A DNA stretch of 64,000 bases from NCBI GenBank assembly GCA_023053545.1, contig JAKZAN010000002.1:547501-611500 (forward strand), written 5' to 3'. Shown piece after piece: positions 1-30,000 of this stretch. Numbering within the stretch: the first letter of the stretch is position 1; the number at the start of each line of letters is the position of its first letter. This DNA comes from Lepidurus packardi (Eukaryota > Arthropoda > Branchiopoda > Notostraca > Triopsidae). The notes under the pieces were generated by a model. The model was not told the DNA's origin and did not search any database. It saw nothing but the letters and a program-made list of their open reading frames with translations. A program made the position numbers and the translations under genes.

Positions 1-912
1 AAAAAAATAACTAGGAAAGAAAAAGAAACGGTTTTAACCGCGGACGTGCCATTAGCTGGTCGTTACCGAGTCTTTGATAGCTCGTTATCCTCAACCAACC
101 ACATATGGCATGGGCTGTATTATCAGTTTTCTTGTGCTACCTTTTTCGTGGCCTCTTGGTCTTTCCCGCTGTTATAGCTTCTTCGAAACACTTCTCCACG
201 AGACTTTGAATTTGAACAAAATCCAACAGCTCGTCTTCTGGTGGGCTTTTTAGAATGGTAGAGTAACGAAACTAGGCCAAAACACGTTATAAATCTTCTC
301 AAATAGACTTTCTGCACATATTTAAATTCAGAACTATTTAAATACTTACTCTATATTGGTTGTTAAAGCGTATTCGATCACCTAGTTGGTTTCGTTAGAC
401 ATATACCACATTCTTCTCGGGTCATCCAAGTCCTATAAGGACAAATTTCACTGCTGCTCACTATACAAACATAGAGCGTTGCCTGAGTCAGCAACAATGA
501 AGTTTGCGACGTTGATGCGTGGGGAACAAATTTCCTTGGACGAGAGCGAAATCGAACATAGACCAATTTCAGTATTGAGCGGAGCAATACATTGTATTTC
601 GTGCCATGCTGAAACCACGAAACTCCGGCCAAAACTTTAATTCCCAACTCTTCCTATACTCTCCTTACGGTAGTCTCGTCTTGCTCATCTTACGGTAGTC
701 GAAATTAGCAGAAGAAGCGATAAGATGAACTAAGGGTGATGCTGAATGAGTTAACTAGATGAATTATTCGTTGATCTTGCAAGCAAATAGTTCAGCAAGG
801 TCAGTAGGTGAATTAAAAGCGAATTGAAGTGAGTGAAGATGAACGAAAAATGTACAGGAAATGGAATGAGAATTCTTTTTTCTCCCCCCCCCCCCAAAAA
901 AAAATAGTTTGA
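1..912. other. Upstream flank of Runx, no gene seen
   Basis: AT-rich non-coding DNA. It holds one copy of the dispersed motif AACAATGAA at 493-501 and ends in a C-run followed by an A-run and a TAG (around 885-907) that resembles a splice acceptor. The Runx coding exon could therefore be preceded by a 5' UTR exon upstream. No convincing coding region was seen on either strand. Confidence 0.5.
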
Positions 913-15207
<14,295 letters not shown>

Positions 15208-16439
15208 ACGTGTCTTCAAACTTCTAGCAAAAAAGGGGAAAATTTTAGACTATCAATTAGAAGATGGGTAGGAAAAAGCTTTAGCATATTTCGAAAAGTT
15301 TGTATCCAGAAAGATTTCCCAGCATTTCAGAAAATCAAAATGTTTTGAGCTCGTGTCTTGTAAGGCGGAGGAGCTTAAGCTCACCAATTTCCAGTATTTA
15401 CCCCTTCAACCGTTAAGTGAGATAGAGGCCACGCCCCTTTGTTTTTCTTTTCTGGTTCGAGGGAAGTTTCGTTTTCATATTAGTGTAGAAGGTTACATCT
15501 CTTTGAGGGTTGGAAATTTTCATTTCCAAATTTTCCTACGCAAAACGGCTCAATGTAATATTCACCAGGTCAGTTTTTACACCCTTTTTTGTTGTTGTAA
15601 AGGATGCAACGATGTTGTAACGATCGCTCACGAAGTATTTGCCTTGAAACGTATTATGGGACCAAAGTACTTACGATAATTGCCTTGAAGTTGTTAAAAC
15701 ACGTGTTTCTTGAAGCTTTCATTCCTCTTTTTCTGGGCGAAGAAAAGAGGCCATTTTGTGTGCATTTGATGGATATTTTATGTTTCACTTAGTCGCAATT
15801 TTCTGTTGATTTTTTGGGCTCATCCCGAGGCCAGTTTTTGAATTAACTTTGGGGGCATTAGCCAACGCAAACTTCAGTATACTTACTTTGTGACGAGGCC
15901 GATCAAATAATGTTTCGCATTGAGTCGATAAGAGGATTTACCAAAACTTTTTAAAAAGTGAGAGGCAAAAATACGATTAAAAAATCCTTGACTGTACGTA
16001 AGAAGAAAGGAAAGAGCATTCCAGTTATAAATACCAAAGTGATGTGAACATGGCTTTAATCAGAGGAAAAAATGACAGTTGAAGAAGAACCCGGTGATCT
16101 CTTCTTGGAATCGTAGAAAGTTTAGAAAACGCTAAAAAAAAAAAAGCAACAATCATTGTCATTCGCTTTATGTCGAGTGTTCGGAATCTTTTACTTTGAG
16201 ACTCGTTAACTAATTCAAATTAGTAAAAAAAATAACAGTGCATTTGCTGCAGTTGCAATGATCCATTTATCTTTTGTATTCGCGAATAAATCGTCGGTTT
16301 AAAACTGTTCTTGCTTCTTATATACACAGGGTTTATAAATAATCCATAAAAATCTCTTTACAATTGTACAACCTTTATAATTCGACTTAACTTCGCCCGC
16401 CCAAATGAAACAATGGTGGGCGGAACCAAGTAAAGTACG
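15208..16439. other. Convergent 3' regions of Runx and FICD
   Basis: About 1.2 kb between the Runx stop (+) and the FICD stop (-), expected to hold both 3' UTRs. AATAAA occurs at about 16285 on the plus strand, rather far from the Runx stop. No canonical AATAAA was seen for FICD close to its stop codon. Nothing else was recognised. Confidence 0.5.
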
Positions 16440-18219
16440 TTACGCGCCTGACGCCGGATAGCAATTCGTTTCCTCCTGCGACGTTCGCACCAGAATAGTT
16501 TTCCCGTCGTCTTCTTTGGCCAAGGCTGGTACCGGCAATCCATGATCCGAAGTGGCCCACAAGTACACGTCGACCGTTTGTTCGGCGCAGCGAGCGATGA
16601 ACCGAATAAAGGGTCTGACGTCCCCTTGATTCGCGAGCTGGAGCGATTCGTAGTACTCTTGCCGGTCCTGTTTGCGGATAATGACCGGCGGGTACCCGGC
16701 TTGCATCAGGATCAAGTTCATGAGGAGCCGTGAGGTACGTCCGTTGCCGTCGCTGAAGGGGTGAATGTACACGAGCTTATAGTGCGCTAACGCGGCGTAG
16801 CGAATCGGATGGAGTTCCAAGCTTTCCGCGGAATTGAGCCACGTGATGAACTCGGATACCAGCAGTTGCAGCTGGGAGGGGCCGGGCGGGATGTGACTGC
16901 CCACGTAGACTTGTGTGGACCTCAACTGGCCGCTTTCGAAGGGATTGACAAAGCCCAGGACGCGGCGATGGATTTCCAGGATGTCGGCAAAGGTTATGGC
17001 ACCAATGCGGGAGACTAGCGTACTATTGATGTACTTTAAAGCGGCGTCCAGGCCGAGGATCTCGTTGTGTTCGACTAAGCTCTTCCCGCCCACGGCCATG
17101 CGCGTTTCGACGACCAAGCGCGTTTGGGCCAAGGACATGGTATTGCCTTCGATGCCTAACGTGTGGTAAATGTGCTGGAAATAGGCTTCTTTCTTGATGC
17201 GACGGAAGGCCGAGCTGGAGTCCGGCACTTTGAGCAGTTCGTCGCGCTTCACGTCGATGCGATCCAGTAAGGCTTCATCCAATTCTTCGACTAAAGGCGT
17301 CGTTCGCTGGCGGTTGAGCAACGCTCGGTAATGGTTCGGAGAGAAGATCAGCGCTTTGGTGTAGAGATGATCAGCCTCCAACAGATCTTTCTCAGTGGCT
17401 TCCAGGAATTCCCCATAAGGAATGAGCACGTCCGGGTGGGAGGGGCACAGGGCTAGGGCGTGGCGAAACAGCTTGATCGCTTTCTCGGTTTTGCCCAAGC
17501 GATTCATCTCCACGGCAGCGTGGACGTTGGCCAAGGCTTCCACAGACTCTCCTAATAAAGTAAACGACCACGAAATGTATACGTCAACAATGAAATGAAT
17601 ATAGCAAATGACGCCAACAATGAAATGGAACTAGAAGACCATGACGTCAAGAAGGACTTTGTCATTGCCCGATGGTACCAACAATGAATTAACGCATAGT
17701 GATTCCCACGAAATGACATCAATCATGAAAGTAACCATAGGAAAGCCGGAGAAAATCCAAGTTATCATTTGAATCATGAAATGAACGAGTCGAGTGTTTT
17801 GAGTAACAGCAAGACAAGAAAGGTAAGTTTAATACATTACCGCTAGACAAGCAAGAAGAACCTGCTTTGCTCTTTTCTTGTGCAAAGCTCAGCTTTAAAG
17901 TGTTGATAAAAACCAAATCTTCGTCCACAACTGAGAGAAAAGCCGAGTCTGGAATATGACTTAGTGCGTTGGGACGAGGAATCCGTGGTTCGGTGGAATT
18001 GGTATTGTTCTGGAGCTGTTTACTATAGGGAAACGTTCCTAGTAGTGATACTAAGATGGCTAAGGAGGCTCCTAGTAAAATCAGGGCGGTGAATTTTAGG
18101 TAATTCATGACGGTTGGTGAAAGGAAGCTGATGACGCAACTTTTTAAAACCATCGGGTAGGACACACAACAGGAACAGCGGGATAGCCGAAGTACGTCAC
18201 AAGGTCTACTACTACTCAT
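16440..18219 (-). CDS. FICD: Protein adenylyltransferase FICD (Fic/HYPE), 2 coding exons
   Basis: Coding exons (minus strand): 18219-17841 and 17551-16440, joined in phase across a 289-nt intron, giving about 496 aa from the first ATG (18219). A later ATG at 18108 sits just before the membrane anchor and may be the real start; human FICD is 458 aa. An N-terminal hydrophobic segment (FTALILLGASLAILVSLLG) fits a type II ER signal anchor. It is followed by TPR repeats (KAIKLFRHALALCPSHPDVL; ADHLYTKALIFSPNHYRALL), the autoinhibitory helix motif GIEGNT (Glu about 261) and the catalytic Fic motif HPFSDGNGRTSR (His about 390). Family knowledge: FICD AMPylates and de-AMPylates the ER Hsp70 BiP using ATP, adjusting chaperone capacity to unfolded-protein load. 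Both the switch Glu and catalytic His are present, so the enzyme looks intact. It is divergent from DHX33. Confidence 0.95.
17552..17840 (-). other. FICD intron with clustered AACAATGAA copies
   Basis: This 289-nt intron holds three exact direct copies of AACAATGAA on the plus strand (17586, 17616, 17680) and two AATCATGAAA-like variants (about 17720, 17772), spaced roughly 30-64 nt apart. It also has a TGACGTCA palindrome at 17642-17649. It is the densest array of the motif in the window. Confidence 0.75.
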
Positions 18220-18507
18220 TGCTGAAACACACAATTGTCAAGTTTGCGTCCAAAAATGGAGAAAACTGAGCGAAAACTACTTAGAAAGGAAATATCACCA
18301 TCCCGTGTTTATATTGAACGTCATCGTTCTCAATTCTTAATTCGGCGTTTAACTTCCGATCGTCATTCGCTGTCCGTAGTTAGTTCGCAGTTTGCCGTTA
18401 TGGTATCCAGGCGTCTTGTTGGGCGCGCAAGGTGGAAAGCCTGTTTGTATGATTCCCACATTCATTTAATTTATAAATATATATAAACGATAATTTGCTA
18501 CATTGGT
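18220..18507. promoter_or_regulatory. Divergent FICD/DHX33 intergenic region (likely bidirectional promoter)
   Basis: The start codons of FICD (-) and DHX33 (+) are only about 290 bp apart and point away from each other, so both transcription starts must lie here or within a short upstream intron. AATTTATAAATATATATAAAC just before the DHX33 ATG is TATA-like. No specific factor site is claimed. Inference from gene arrangement. Confidence 0.5.
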
Positions 18508-21236
<2,729 letters not shown>

Positions 21237-21803
21237 GTACCCAAAGACATGGTTTAAAAGCTGTATTGTGGCAATATTGAAATTACTCTATTGTACTTCC
21301 TATTAATCGTGTATGTTAGAATAAACGATTTTCTACGGGAGCAGTTCTACTTTGCGTGACAACAGCCTTCTGAAATGCCCTTCTTTTAGCTTATAGGCAT
21401 ACACCTAGTAAGCCTAGCGCTTTAGTAACGTTATAATAACTAGCGTCTTATTAACATCCCTTATTAGTCGAAATTTTAATATATTTTTGTGCCTTTGTTA
21501 GCTCAATTTAGCTTCATTGATAATTTGGGGTAAAATTCGTTCGCTGCGGAGCAATAGTTGCGTCTCCTCAGCATTCCGCCCTAGCGGTAAGCTTTCCGGA
21601 GCTGAAGGCGTGGCTAACAGTGGGATTTTTGGCACCAGAGGCGTTGCTTTATGGTGTGGCGCCCTAGCGTGAGCGGACGGAGCAGCAAAACACGTTCTTC
21701 TCTGAAAAATCGTTTTCTGGACATTTGTGGACAAATCCTCGTTCATTGTGTGTGTGAAGAAAAGCCGGGATAAACTGTCAGTTTCTTCACCTCTTGAGTG
21801 AGC
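21237..21803. other. DHX33 3' end and glycogenin upstream region
   Basis: It holds the DHX33 3' UTR with an AATAAA at 21320-21325, about 84 nt past the stop, and then the presumed glycogenin promoter and 5' UTR (GC-richer near 21.55-21.70 kb). No separate gene was seen. Confidence 0.6.
21320..21325 (+). terminator. DHX33 polyadenylation signal AATAAA
   Basis: A canonical hexamer 84 nt downstream of the DHX33 stop codon, before the glycogenin start region. Confidence 0.6.
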
Positions 21804-24800
21804 ATGGATAGAGGTAAAACCTTTCTTTGGACCGTTTTATCCCCCTTAAATTCATCATTATTCACCACAACTTTGCAACGTTCTTGTAGTGTCAAATTCC
21901 ATTTAGAACAGCTGCAGAACCAAAAAACCTCTTCTATATATTTTTGTCGATCGGGTCGGACATCTTTTCCTTTCGTTTCATAATCCGCCAGGCCAGTGAC
22001 AGGCATTTACTATATTAAAAAAAAGAGGAGCGAAAGAATGCGCTTACGTAGTAGGGAAAACGGACGTGTACACTCATGTGCTTTTTACTGCAACCTCCGA
22101 AAATAACTTTCAGTTATTTCAGGCACCTTCCGCGTGTGCTGTATGTTTCACGTGTCGTCTTGGCCTCAATTTGTGCCTTTTTCAGGCTGCTTTTCGATCC
22201 CCCATCTTCACAACTTGACCCATTAAACCCCATATTTTACCGTTCTTATTTATAGAGCAATAAAAATAAACAATTTCTTGTATCGCTTTACTATAGTAAC
22301 CAATGAAGCCTGGGTTACTCTCTGCACCAACGATGTCTACGCGGTGGGAGCTTTGGTTTTGGCCTCTTCGCTGCAAAGGGTGGGCTCCACTCGACAAAAA
22401 GCTGTTTTAGTTGGCCCGGACTTGTCTCTGTCCATGAGGTACATAATACTGAACCACCTAATAATACTTAAAGCGTTTATCTCTAGCTTTAAAAAAGAAA
22501 AGAAATCGGTTCCTGTAATGTTTTTTCTGTTTTCTTGGCTCCGTTTAGGGAGCGACTTTCAGAAGTCTTCGATTGGGTGGAAGATGTCAACGTTTTGGAT
22601 TCGCATGATTCAGCTCATTTGGCTCTTATGGCCCGTCCCGAATTGGGCGTCACTTTCACTAAGATGCATTGCTGGAAGCTGATCCAGTACGAGAAAGCTG
22701 TCTTTCTCGACGCAGATACTTTGGTAGAACGATTTCTTAAGTTAATTGAACCATTTTTGAAGATTTTTGCATTCACTTTTCTTATTTAGGTTCTTCGGAA
22801 CTGCGATGAATTGTTTGATCGCGAGGAATTCTCAGCTGCGCCAGATGCTGGCTGGCCTGATTGCTTTAATACTGGCGTTTTTGTGTACACACCGTCCTTA
22901 GAAACGTATCACAGTCTCTTGCAATTTGCTGTCGACCATGGCAGCTTTGACGGTACTTTGTTTTTAGGTTTTCTTTTTTAAATTTTTTTTTTAATTTTCC
23001 ACTAAAATTATGATGTCATTTGATCTCTGGGAATCTTATATACATGCTTGGCTCATGTTTTGCGCTGGGAACTAAGAAGGTGAGACGTTCAAGTCTAGCC
23101 GTGTTCTTCTTTTTTTTTTTATTCCTTTTTTTTTAAATTTCGGAGCCTGTGAACTCATGAGTCTTGTCACATGCTTCTTTGGCCTTGCCAGGAAGCAATT
23201 CAAACCTTGTCAGCGAACTTTGCGCGAGTTTTTTGGCAAGGAGAAGAAGGAAAGCTGCTTTTGTACTTCTTTTCTTTTCTTATTTTCAATCTTTTTTTTT
23301 TGTTTTTGTTTTTTGTTTATTATTAACGTATCCATGTATTGTTAGATCACTAATCATCGTTTTGGATTTCTTGTTTCAGGTGGTGACCAGGGTCTTTTGA
23401 ACCTGTATTTCTCGGAATGGGCTACTGGAGACATTGCGAAGCGTTTGCCCTTTGTGTATAATATGTCTGCCACATCCGTCTACACTTACCTGCCCGCTTA
23501 CCGACAGTAATGAAGCATTGCTTTTTTACCATGTTCTCGACATTTTTCCCAATGGAATTTAAACTTTTCACTTGAATTATTTGATTCTTTTATTCGATTA
23601 TTGGATTCTTCAGTTGAATCAAATTCCAGCTGAAAATAAGGAATAATGCTACTAGTGAACACCTTAGCGCTTTTTAAAAGAGTAACAAGTGCTCCAAGAG
23701 TATTAACTGATGACGTGTTTCTGGTATTTGATAATGAATTGAATTAATAATGGCTTTCTTCTTTCTATTCTAATTTTAAGGTTTGGTCGGGACGTTCGCA
23801 TTGTTCACTTTTTGGGCACCAAGAAACCCTGGCAGTGCACTGATGCAGCTTCTTCTCAAGCAGTTCACTACAGCCAAGATCATTTGAACTCTTGGTGGCA
23901 CATTTTCCGCGAAGACGTGCAACGTTTGCTCACTTTGGATATGGTACGTTTTATCTTCTTGATCCCCTTTTCTTATAAAAATAAAAAAAACGGCATGGTT
24001 TAAAACAAGTGAGCTTTGGCATGTACTTTGTAATTATTTTTTTATTATTGTTACTATTTTTTGTTAACTGATTTATTTGTTGGCGATTTATTTCTTCTTC
24101 GGTTTTTCTGTCCCCGTTTTTTCCATTTTCGTGGGTTTTTTTGTCACCAATTTGGAAATATGTTTCCCCTTCCCTCAAAACTGCGATATTTGCACCCAAA
24201 AAAAAAAAACAAAAAAAAAGTCGCGAGACGCTCAAATTCCACTGCTCCAAACGTCTGCGCTTGCGCAGTACGTTGAAGACAAGCACGTGGTCTCTCAGGC
24301 CAGGGAAAGGGAAGCTCCTCCCACTCTTATGACGACTTCCAATACGTACCAGTACTACCACCACCAGGCCCCTTCCACCTCCCTTCCTCTTCCTTCTGCT
24401 CAAATCGAAACTCCGCCCACTCGCCGCGAATGGGAAGAGTCGAGCCCAAGCCCCGCCCCGTTAGCTTCTTCTTCTGCTTCTTCACCCGTGGAAGTCGGAA
24501 TGCATGCCCAAGAGGTGGTCGAGACTTGTTCTGGTTACGACTGGTTCACACCTGAACTTGAAACTGAGTCGGACAATGTCCCAGAAGTAGAGCGAGACCA
24601 ACGACAACAACCACTACTACTACTACCACAACCACGACAAGAGCAGGTGGCCCATGAACCCGAAACGGTGGAATCGGCAACCGAAGCTCCTTCTGTAAGT
24701 TTTTCTGTTTCGATAGGTCTTTTTGATTTGGCGCCACATGGAAAAAGCAGGAAACGCAGTCGGCATTGGAGCAAAAGTTTTTACGCTAGGGAAAAGGGAA

Positions 24801-26248
24801 TTTTTTGTTTATTTTTCTTTCATTTTTGGGGTCGTGTGCTTGCTATTCGTTGGGTTTTTGTTTTGTTTTGTTCTTGCCTTGGAATCTCTAGAGAAGAAAT
24901 GGGGTACAAACACGTATTGTTTAGAATTGTTTATGGGAAGTAGGTTCTATTGCACGAGATGGGGCGGGCATAGGCTAGAGCTTTAGATGGAAACCTATTT
25001 ACCTCTCCTTTACTTATGTGGAATCTTTCGGGGCATTGGATGGGAAAATTAACAGACCAAAAGGATATTTATACAGGGCGCTGGATGGAGCTAATTAGTG
25101 AATTAATTCGTTAGTAAATTAACAGAGTTTGGTCAAATGGAGCTCGAAGGCATTCGTGAAGTTGAGTGTTCATACCGAAAGAATATTTTTGGGGAATGGC
25201 AGTCTGCTGTGGCGTTTTTAAGGGCATCTTGGGGAGTTTACGTTCATTGTTGCTATGGGTGACAACCAATTATAGAATTAGCATATATTTATGGATTAAT
25301 GCGTAAGTAGGCCTTTGACTTTTTCTTGATGTAAAATCTCACATTTTCGAGTGAAATTTAAACATCGAACTTTTGGAGCGTAGGACTTGTTTACCGGCCT
25401 TGGAAAGGCTCTTCAACGGCTTTAAGGCTATTCAGTTCTCATATTCCGGTTATATATTTCTTTGTGCAGTAGTGAAACGTATTAAGCTCCAATTGAGCTT
25501 CCATCCAGCACTGAATTGGTCCCGAGAGAGCACACAATTACGTATTTCTTCCTTCCTACGTGTGTATTATGTTCTATCCTCCCACCACTTGACGCTTCGG
25601 CGTATAAACCCCAAACAAACATTACTAATTGGGAACAAAACCCCGTTTTAACCCTTTGCGTGAGCTCCTTTAACTTTTAGACTTTGTCTTGGAAATGTGC
25701 GTATGTGTGTAACTAACCTTCCACTTTTTACTCACATAGCCAGCTCCGATGCCTAAAAACTCTAACCCGTCTTCATCGCACATGTCGGAAGCACATGTAA
25801 GTCTCCTGGAGGGCCCATTGGGGTCACTTGGGTCACGTTTTTCGCACGGCAGCTTATTTATTTTTTGCTCTTAAGATCCCCTTTAAACCATAAAAACCAT
25901 CCTTTTTGCTTCGCTGAAAACCATTATTCACCGTTCGCAAATTGTCTAGAAATTGATTATTCTGTTTCTCTTCCCGTTTGCTGGGAAAATGGAACAAAAA
26001 ACCCCAAACAGCATGGAGTGGTAGCCACCATGAGCGCCCTTTCTATCGGCGAAGCTGCAACCGTATCGTCCAGTCTCCTCAACAATGAAGAAAAGAGTCT
26101 GCGCCAAAATCGCGGTCATCGCGAAGCCTGGGAACGTGGAGAAATTGACTACCGGGGCCGAGATTCCTTTGACAGTATCATGGCTAAAATTAATGAGACG
26201 CTCCGTCGTTCAGCTTCCAAAGAATCCGTGCCTGTTCTCGCCGAATGA
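21804..26248 (+). CDS. GYG1: Glycogenin, 9 coding exons
   Basis: Coding exons: 21804-21813, 22297-22438, 22549-22723, 22790-22952, 23380-23506, 23781-23943, 24269-24694, 25740-25796 and 26012-26248. They sum to 1500 nt, 499 aa. The first exon encodes only MDR plus one base; it is supported by phase, a good gtaaaa donor, and the mammalian gene also starting with a tiny exon. The GT8 glycosyltransferase domain covers about residues 5-265: [17 protein letters not shown], the metal-binding DxD as DADT (105-108), [37 protein letters not shown] contains Tyr198, aligned with the human auto-glucosylated Tyr195. A low-complexity linker (exons 7-8) leads to the conserved C-terminal glycogen-synthase-binding motif, [17 protein letters not shown]. 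Family knowledge: the cytosolic enzyme uses UDP-glucose to prime glycogen synthesis on itself. All key residues are present. The linker exons may be alternatively spliced. Confidence 0.95.
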
Positions 26249-27090
26249 AATTCTTTTTCACAGCTCAGATCGAAAAAAACCTTAACTAAATAATACTTCA
26301 GTGAAACTCGAGAGAATTACGAGAACAAACAGATGCAATATTTCTGTTATTTTTTTTCTTTTTGCGGAAGTAGTAGAAGAACGCGAGCGTATCAAGTGGT
26401 ATAAAGGTTGGTTCCATATGCCCTTTTTTTTCCCCCTTATATTTTCCATGGACGTGAAGATGATTTGTTTCTGGCTTCCATGGGTAAAAACTTACCCATT
26501 ATATAACTCATTTCTATTTACCAGCGCTAGTCCTAACTATTACTCTTTAATTTAGTCCGTTTGTTATTCTCCACAGCACAAATAGAAAAAGAAACTTGAG
26601 CTGGGGTTGAAGAAAGTGTTGGCAAGAATCGTGTGCCATATATTGCTGAATGTTTTATTCGTTGGGGGTTTTTCCTTTGGTTGTGTTTAAAAAAAAAACA
26701 TTTTTGCCAATTTTTTTTTTAAGTATTTTCGTCGGCGGATATGTTAAGCCGAAACTGAAAACGAATGCAAAGGATCTGAGAGAAAGAAAATAGAGAACAC
26801 ATACGCGCTTGGATGAAACAAACGTAATCTATTTTCTTGTCGCTTTTGGTCCCATCAAGTTGGTTAGTTTCAATGATTGTGATTTCGAGTGATTGGATTC
26901 AATTTACAAAATACTTTTTTGTTCTTTACTATTCTTTTTTTTAAGTTGCGTAAAACATACATGGGTAATAATCTGATACTCTTTTCTCTTTCAATAATAG
27001 AAGGACGGCGTCATTGCGTATGTTTTTCTTTTGGGGGAGGAAGTAAACATATTTTGTTGTTATTGTATACAGAGCCGCGCCCCCTTTTAC
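26249..27090. other. Convergent 3' regions of glycogenin and FAM43-like gene
   Basis: About 840 nt of AT-rich sequence between two stop codons that face each other, with T- and A-runs. It presumably holds both 3' UTRs. No further gene was seen. Confidence 0.5.
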
Positions 27091-30000
27091 CTACAAGTTA
27101 AGCGTAAACTCTTCGCAGTATTGCGTCGCAGCACTGCTAGCACTCGTCATTCGTTGAAGGTCCCGAGCACAAGGGGGCGTGGCTAACTCCGACCCGGAAT
27201 TAGAGCCCAGTTCTTTATCCTCTGAGTATCCACTTTCGTCACTAATGTTGTCCTGATCCTCCTGATCCTGGATCCGTTTCGGCCGATTGGAGCGCAAGAA
27301 GGCGGGGCTGTGACCCGCGGAAGAGGGCGTGGAATCGCTGAGCGAATCAGGTTCTTCTTCGGGATCCAAATCCAGGACCGAGTCGATCCGAAACCGGTGC
27401 ATGTCTTCTTCCAGCGTGTCAATGAGTCTATCCGGCGCAATCAAGCCACGCCCATTTAGCCTGGCGGCAGCGCTATTTCTGCGCTTGCGCGGGTAAGGCA
27501 CTGGCTCCGCCCACACACTCGCTATGGGTTGACTAGCCCGTCGTAAGATGGGGCGAGTAGGGACCGGTACTTCCCACGCAGCCACTTTATCATTAATGTC
27601 TGGCAGTACTGGCAGTTCGTCGAGTCCGCGCCTGCGCCAAGAAGAAAGGGGAGGAGTCACTGGCCGTTTCATCCCTTCCGCCCATTGGCCTGTCGGGGTT
27701 AATGTCACTACTGCTACTGGGGGTTCCATTTCGGTAATGGGAGCACTAAAACTGGGTTGTTCAGCGCCGAACTCGGGTTCTGCGTCCGAAATCGTGCGCA
27801 CGGCGTCTTCCGGGATGGTTTGCAAGGGAAAGGACCTCGCACGCGGGACACAGCCACTGCCCTTGCCAATGGCTCCGACATTACTGCGTAGATGGTAAGA
27901 AGTGAGGAGGAAACTAGGCTTGTGCGCAGACGCAGACCCCGATGTGGCGAGTTCCTCCAACTGCTCTTCGTCAGGCGATTCTTCAATGGCGCCGAGGCGG
28001 GGCGCGGATTTGCACCGTTCCAGAGGCGGCCGGTAGTTATTGGAAGCGGCGAGGAGGATGCGCCTGCGCGGAATGGCCGTCTGGGGATCGTCGTAGTCGC
28101 AGTTGACTATACTGAGCCGCGCCGCTTGCCGGTACAGCTTTTCGCGCCGGAAATCGAATAACGCTTCCTTGAGCCGTTCGGCAAGTCGACTGGCCAACTG
28201 GCGCGCTTGCCTGCTGCTGGTACACAGGACGGCGTGGCAACGGAGTTCTTGCTTGAGACGCCGGCCTTCGTGCCGGTACACCCAGGCGAACAGACGAGGA
28301 TACGCTTGAGGGGCGGAGCACCACGTGATCCGATGCGCCCAATACTCCGTGAGGCCGTGTTCTTCCGTCGTGGCTTTCAAGCCTGAGGCGCACACGGTCA
28401 CGCGCATGTGCACATCCGTGCGATTGCTGCTGCAGTAATTCCGCCATAACGTCGATAAAGGCTTTTCCAAACAGCCGTCCCCTTTTTCATTAGAAAATAA
28501 AAAGGTTGACAATTAATTCACCTTTCTCATTTTTTTTACTACAGATTTAATTAACACAATTGCTTGTTAGTGACATTTTGGAAATTGTATATAATTTCTG
28601 ATTGTAATACAATTTATTAAACGAAACCAAAATTTGCACAGTTAATTGAGTTTAATTATTTTGTTACTCACATTTTTCCATTTTTCTTTACTATTGATTT
28701 AATTAATAGAACTACTTATTAACTATACGTGCTGGAGATTTTGTAGAATTTCTGATTATTATATAACTTATTAAATGAAATCTAGAATATATACGGTTGA
28801 GTTTAAGATATTTAGGTGTACTGCATGTAGTTGACCTTTTCGTTAAAAGAAGGCACTGACGTCATACTCTATACCGTGACTATTATGCAACTTGAAAGAG
28901 AACTTTAAAGAAATGTAACGCTATAATTGAAAATTCTTCTTTAAAAAATATCTGAATAACAATATCTTAAAACGATGGATTTATCGATGGATAAATCGAA
29001 GGATTTAGATACATGATTTATTTAAACTTATTCCAGTTTTGAAAATTAGTATAATGAAAGACTCTTAATTGTTGTATTCTTTAAAAATAGGAATTTAAAA
29101 ATCAAAACTCAAATTAGGAATTATAAAAACTCAGCGCACACTTCTTCCAAATAGGTTGATTATGACTTATTGAATTACTTGCTTTAGTTGAATTTCATTC
29201 TTTGAATTTTTTTTCATTGATTCATTTAAGTTTTCAAACAGGTGTTGGTTTTAAAGCTGTTTTTCTCGTTTTGGCAGCAAAAAAATGGGCACGAACCTAT
29301 GAATATTTTATAAATAATTCCTTGTGTGGTTTTCTGGAGGGACCCATTAGCATGTTTCCAATCCGCCAGAAAAAGAAAAAAGAAGAGAGAGGTAAACCGG
29401 GTAAAGGACAGCAAGACGGCATTTCCCAAGTTGTCCCTGACCTAAAGCACCTTGTAAGGAGCTTAACTGTAGAACTGAAGCGAAAACAATTGTGTATCTA
29501 TGTACTGTACCTTTCTCCCTGCAATAAACTGGATTCTCTGGCTTACGCTTTTGCCTCACCCCCTAAAATTCCCGTTAGAAACTAGCCGACCACGCCGCCA
29601 TCAAGTGCAATGCCACTGCTCAGGCGCAGACAGACCAAAAGACGCTATCAGAAAGAAATTGCCGTTAATTCAAACCATTTCCTCCTACAAGGTTAACTAA
29701 TAACTTTGCATCTTTCGTATTAAAACAAAAGAATGAAATAAACCTGCCCCCACTTTCTAATCTTTAGTAAAGCCCAAAAGGCTCAAACATACCCACTTTC
29801 ACTCCCGGAGATTGGGATTTTTTCCAAACTCTTAAGAAACAGAACTTGGCTTTTTGCCACCACAAGTGCTTTTGTCGTAAGAAAACCGCTTTTCTTTTAT
29901 ATCATTACATACGCATTATATGCAGTTACACAACTACTAAAACTAGTGCAACGCTATGGATTATAAAAGTGTTTCGGAAAGTTAATATTCCTAAATCGTC

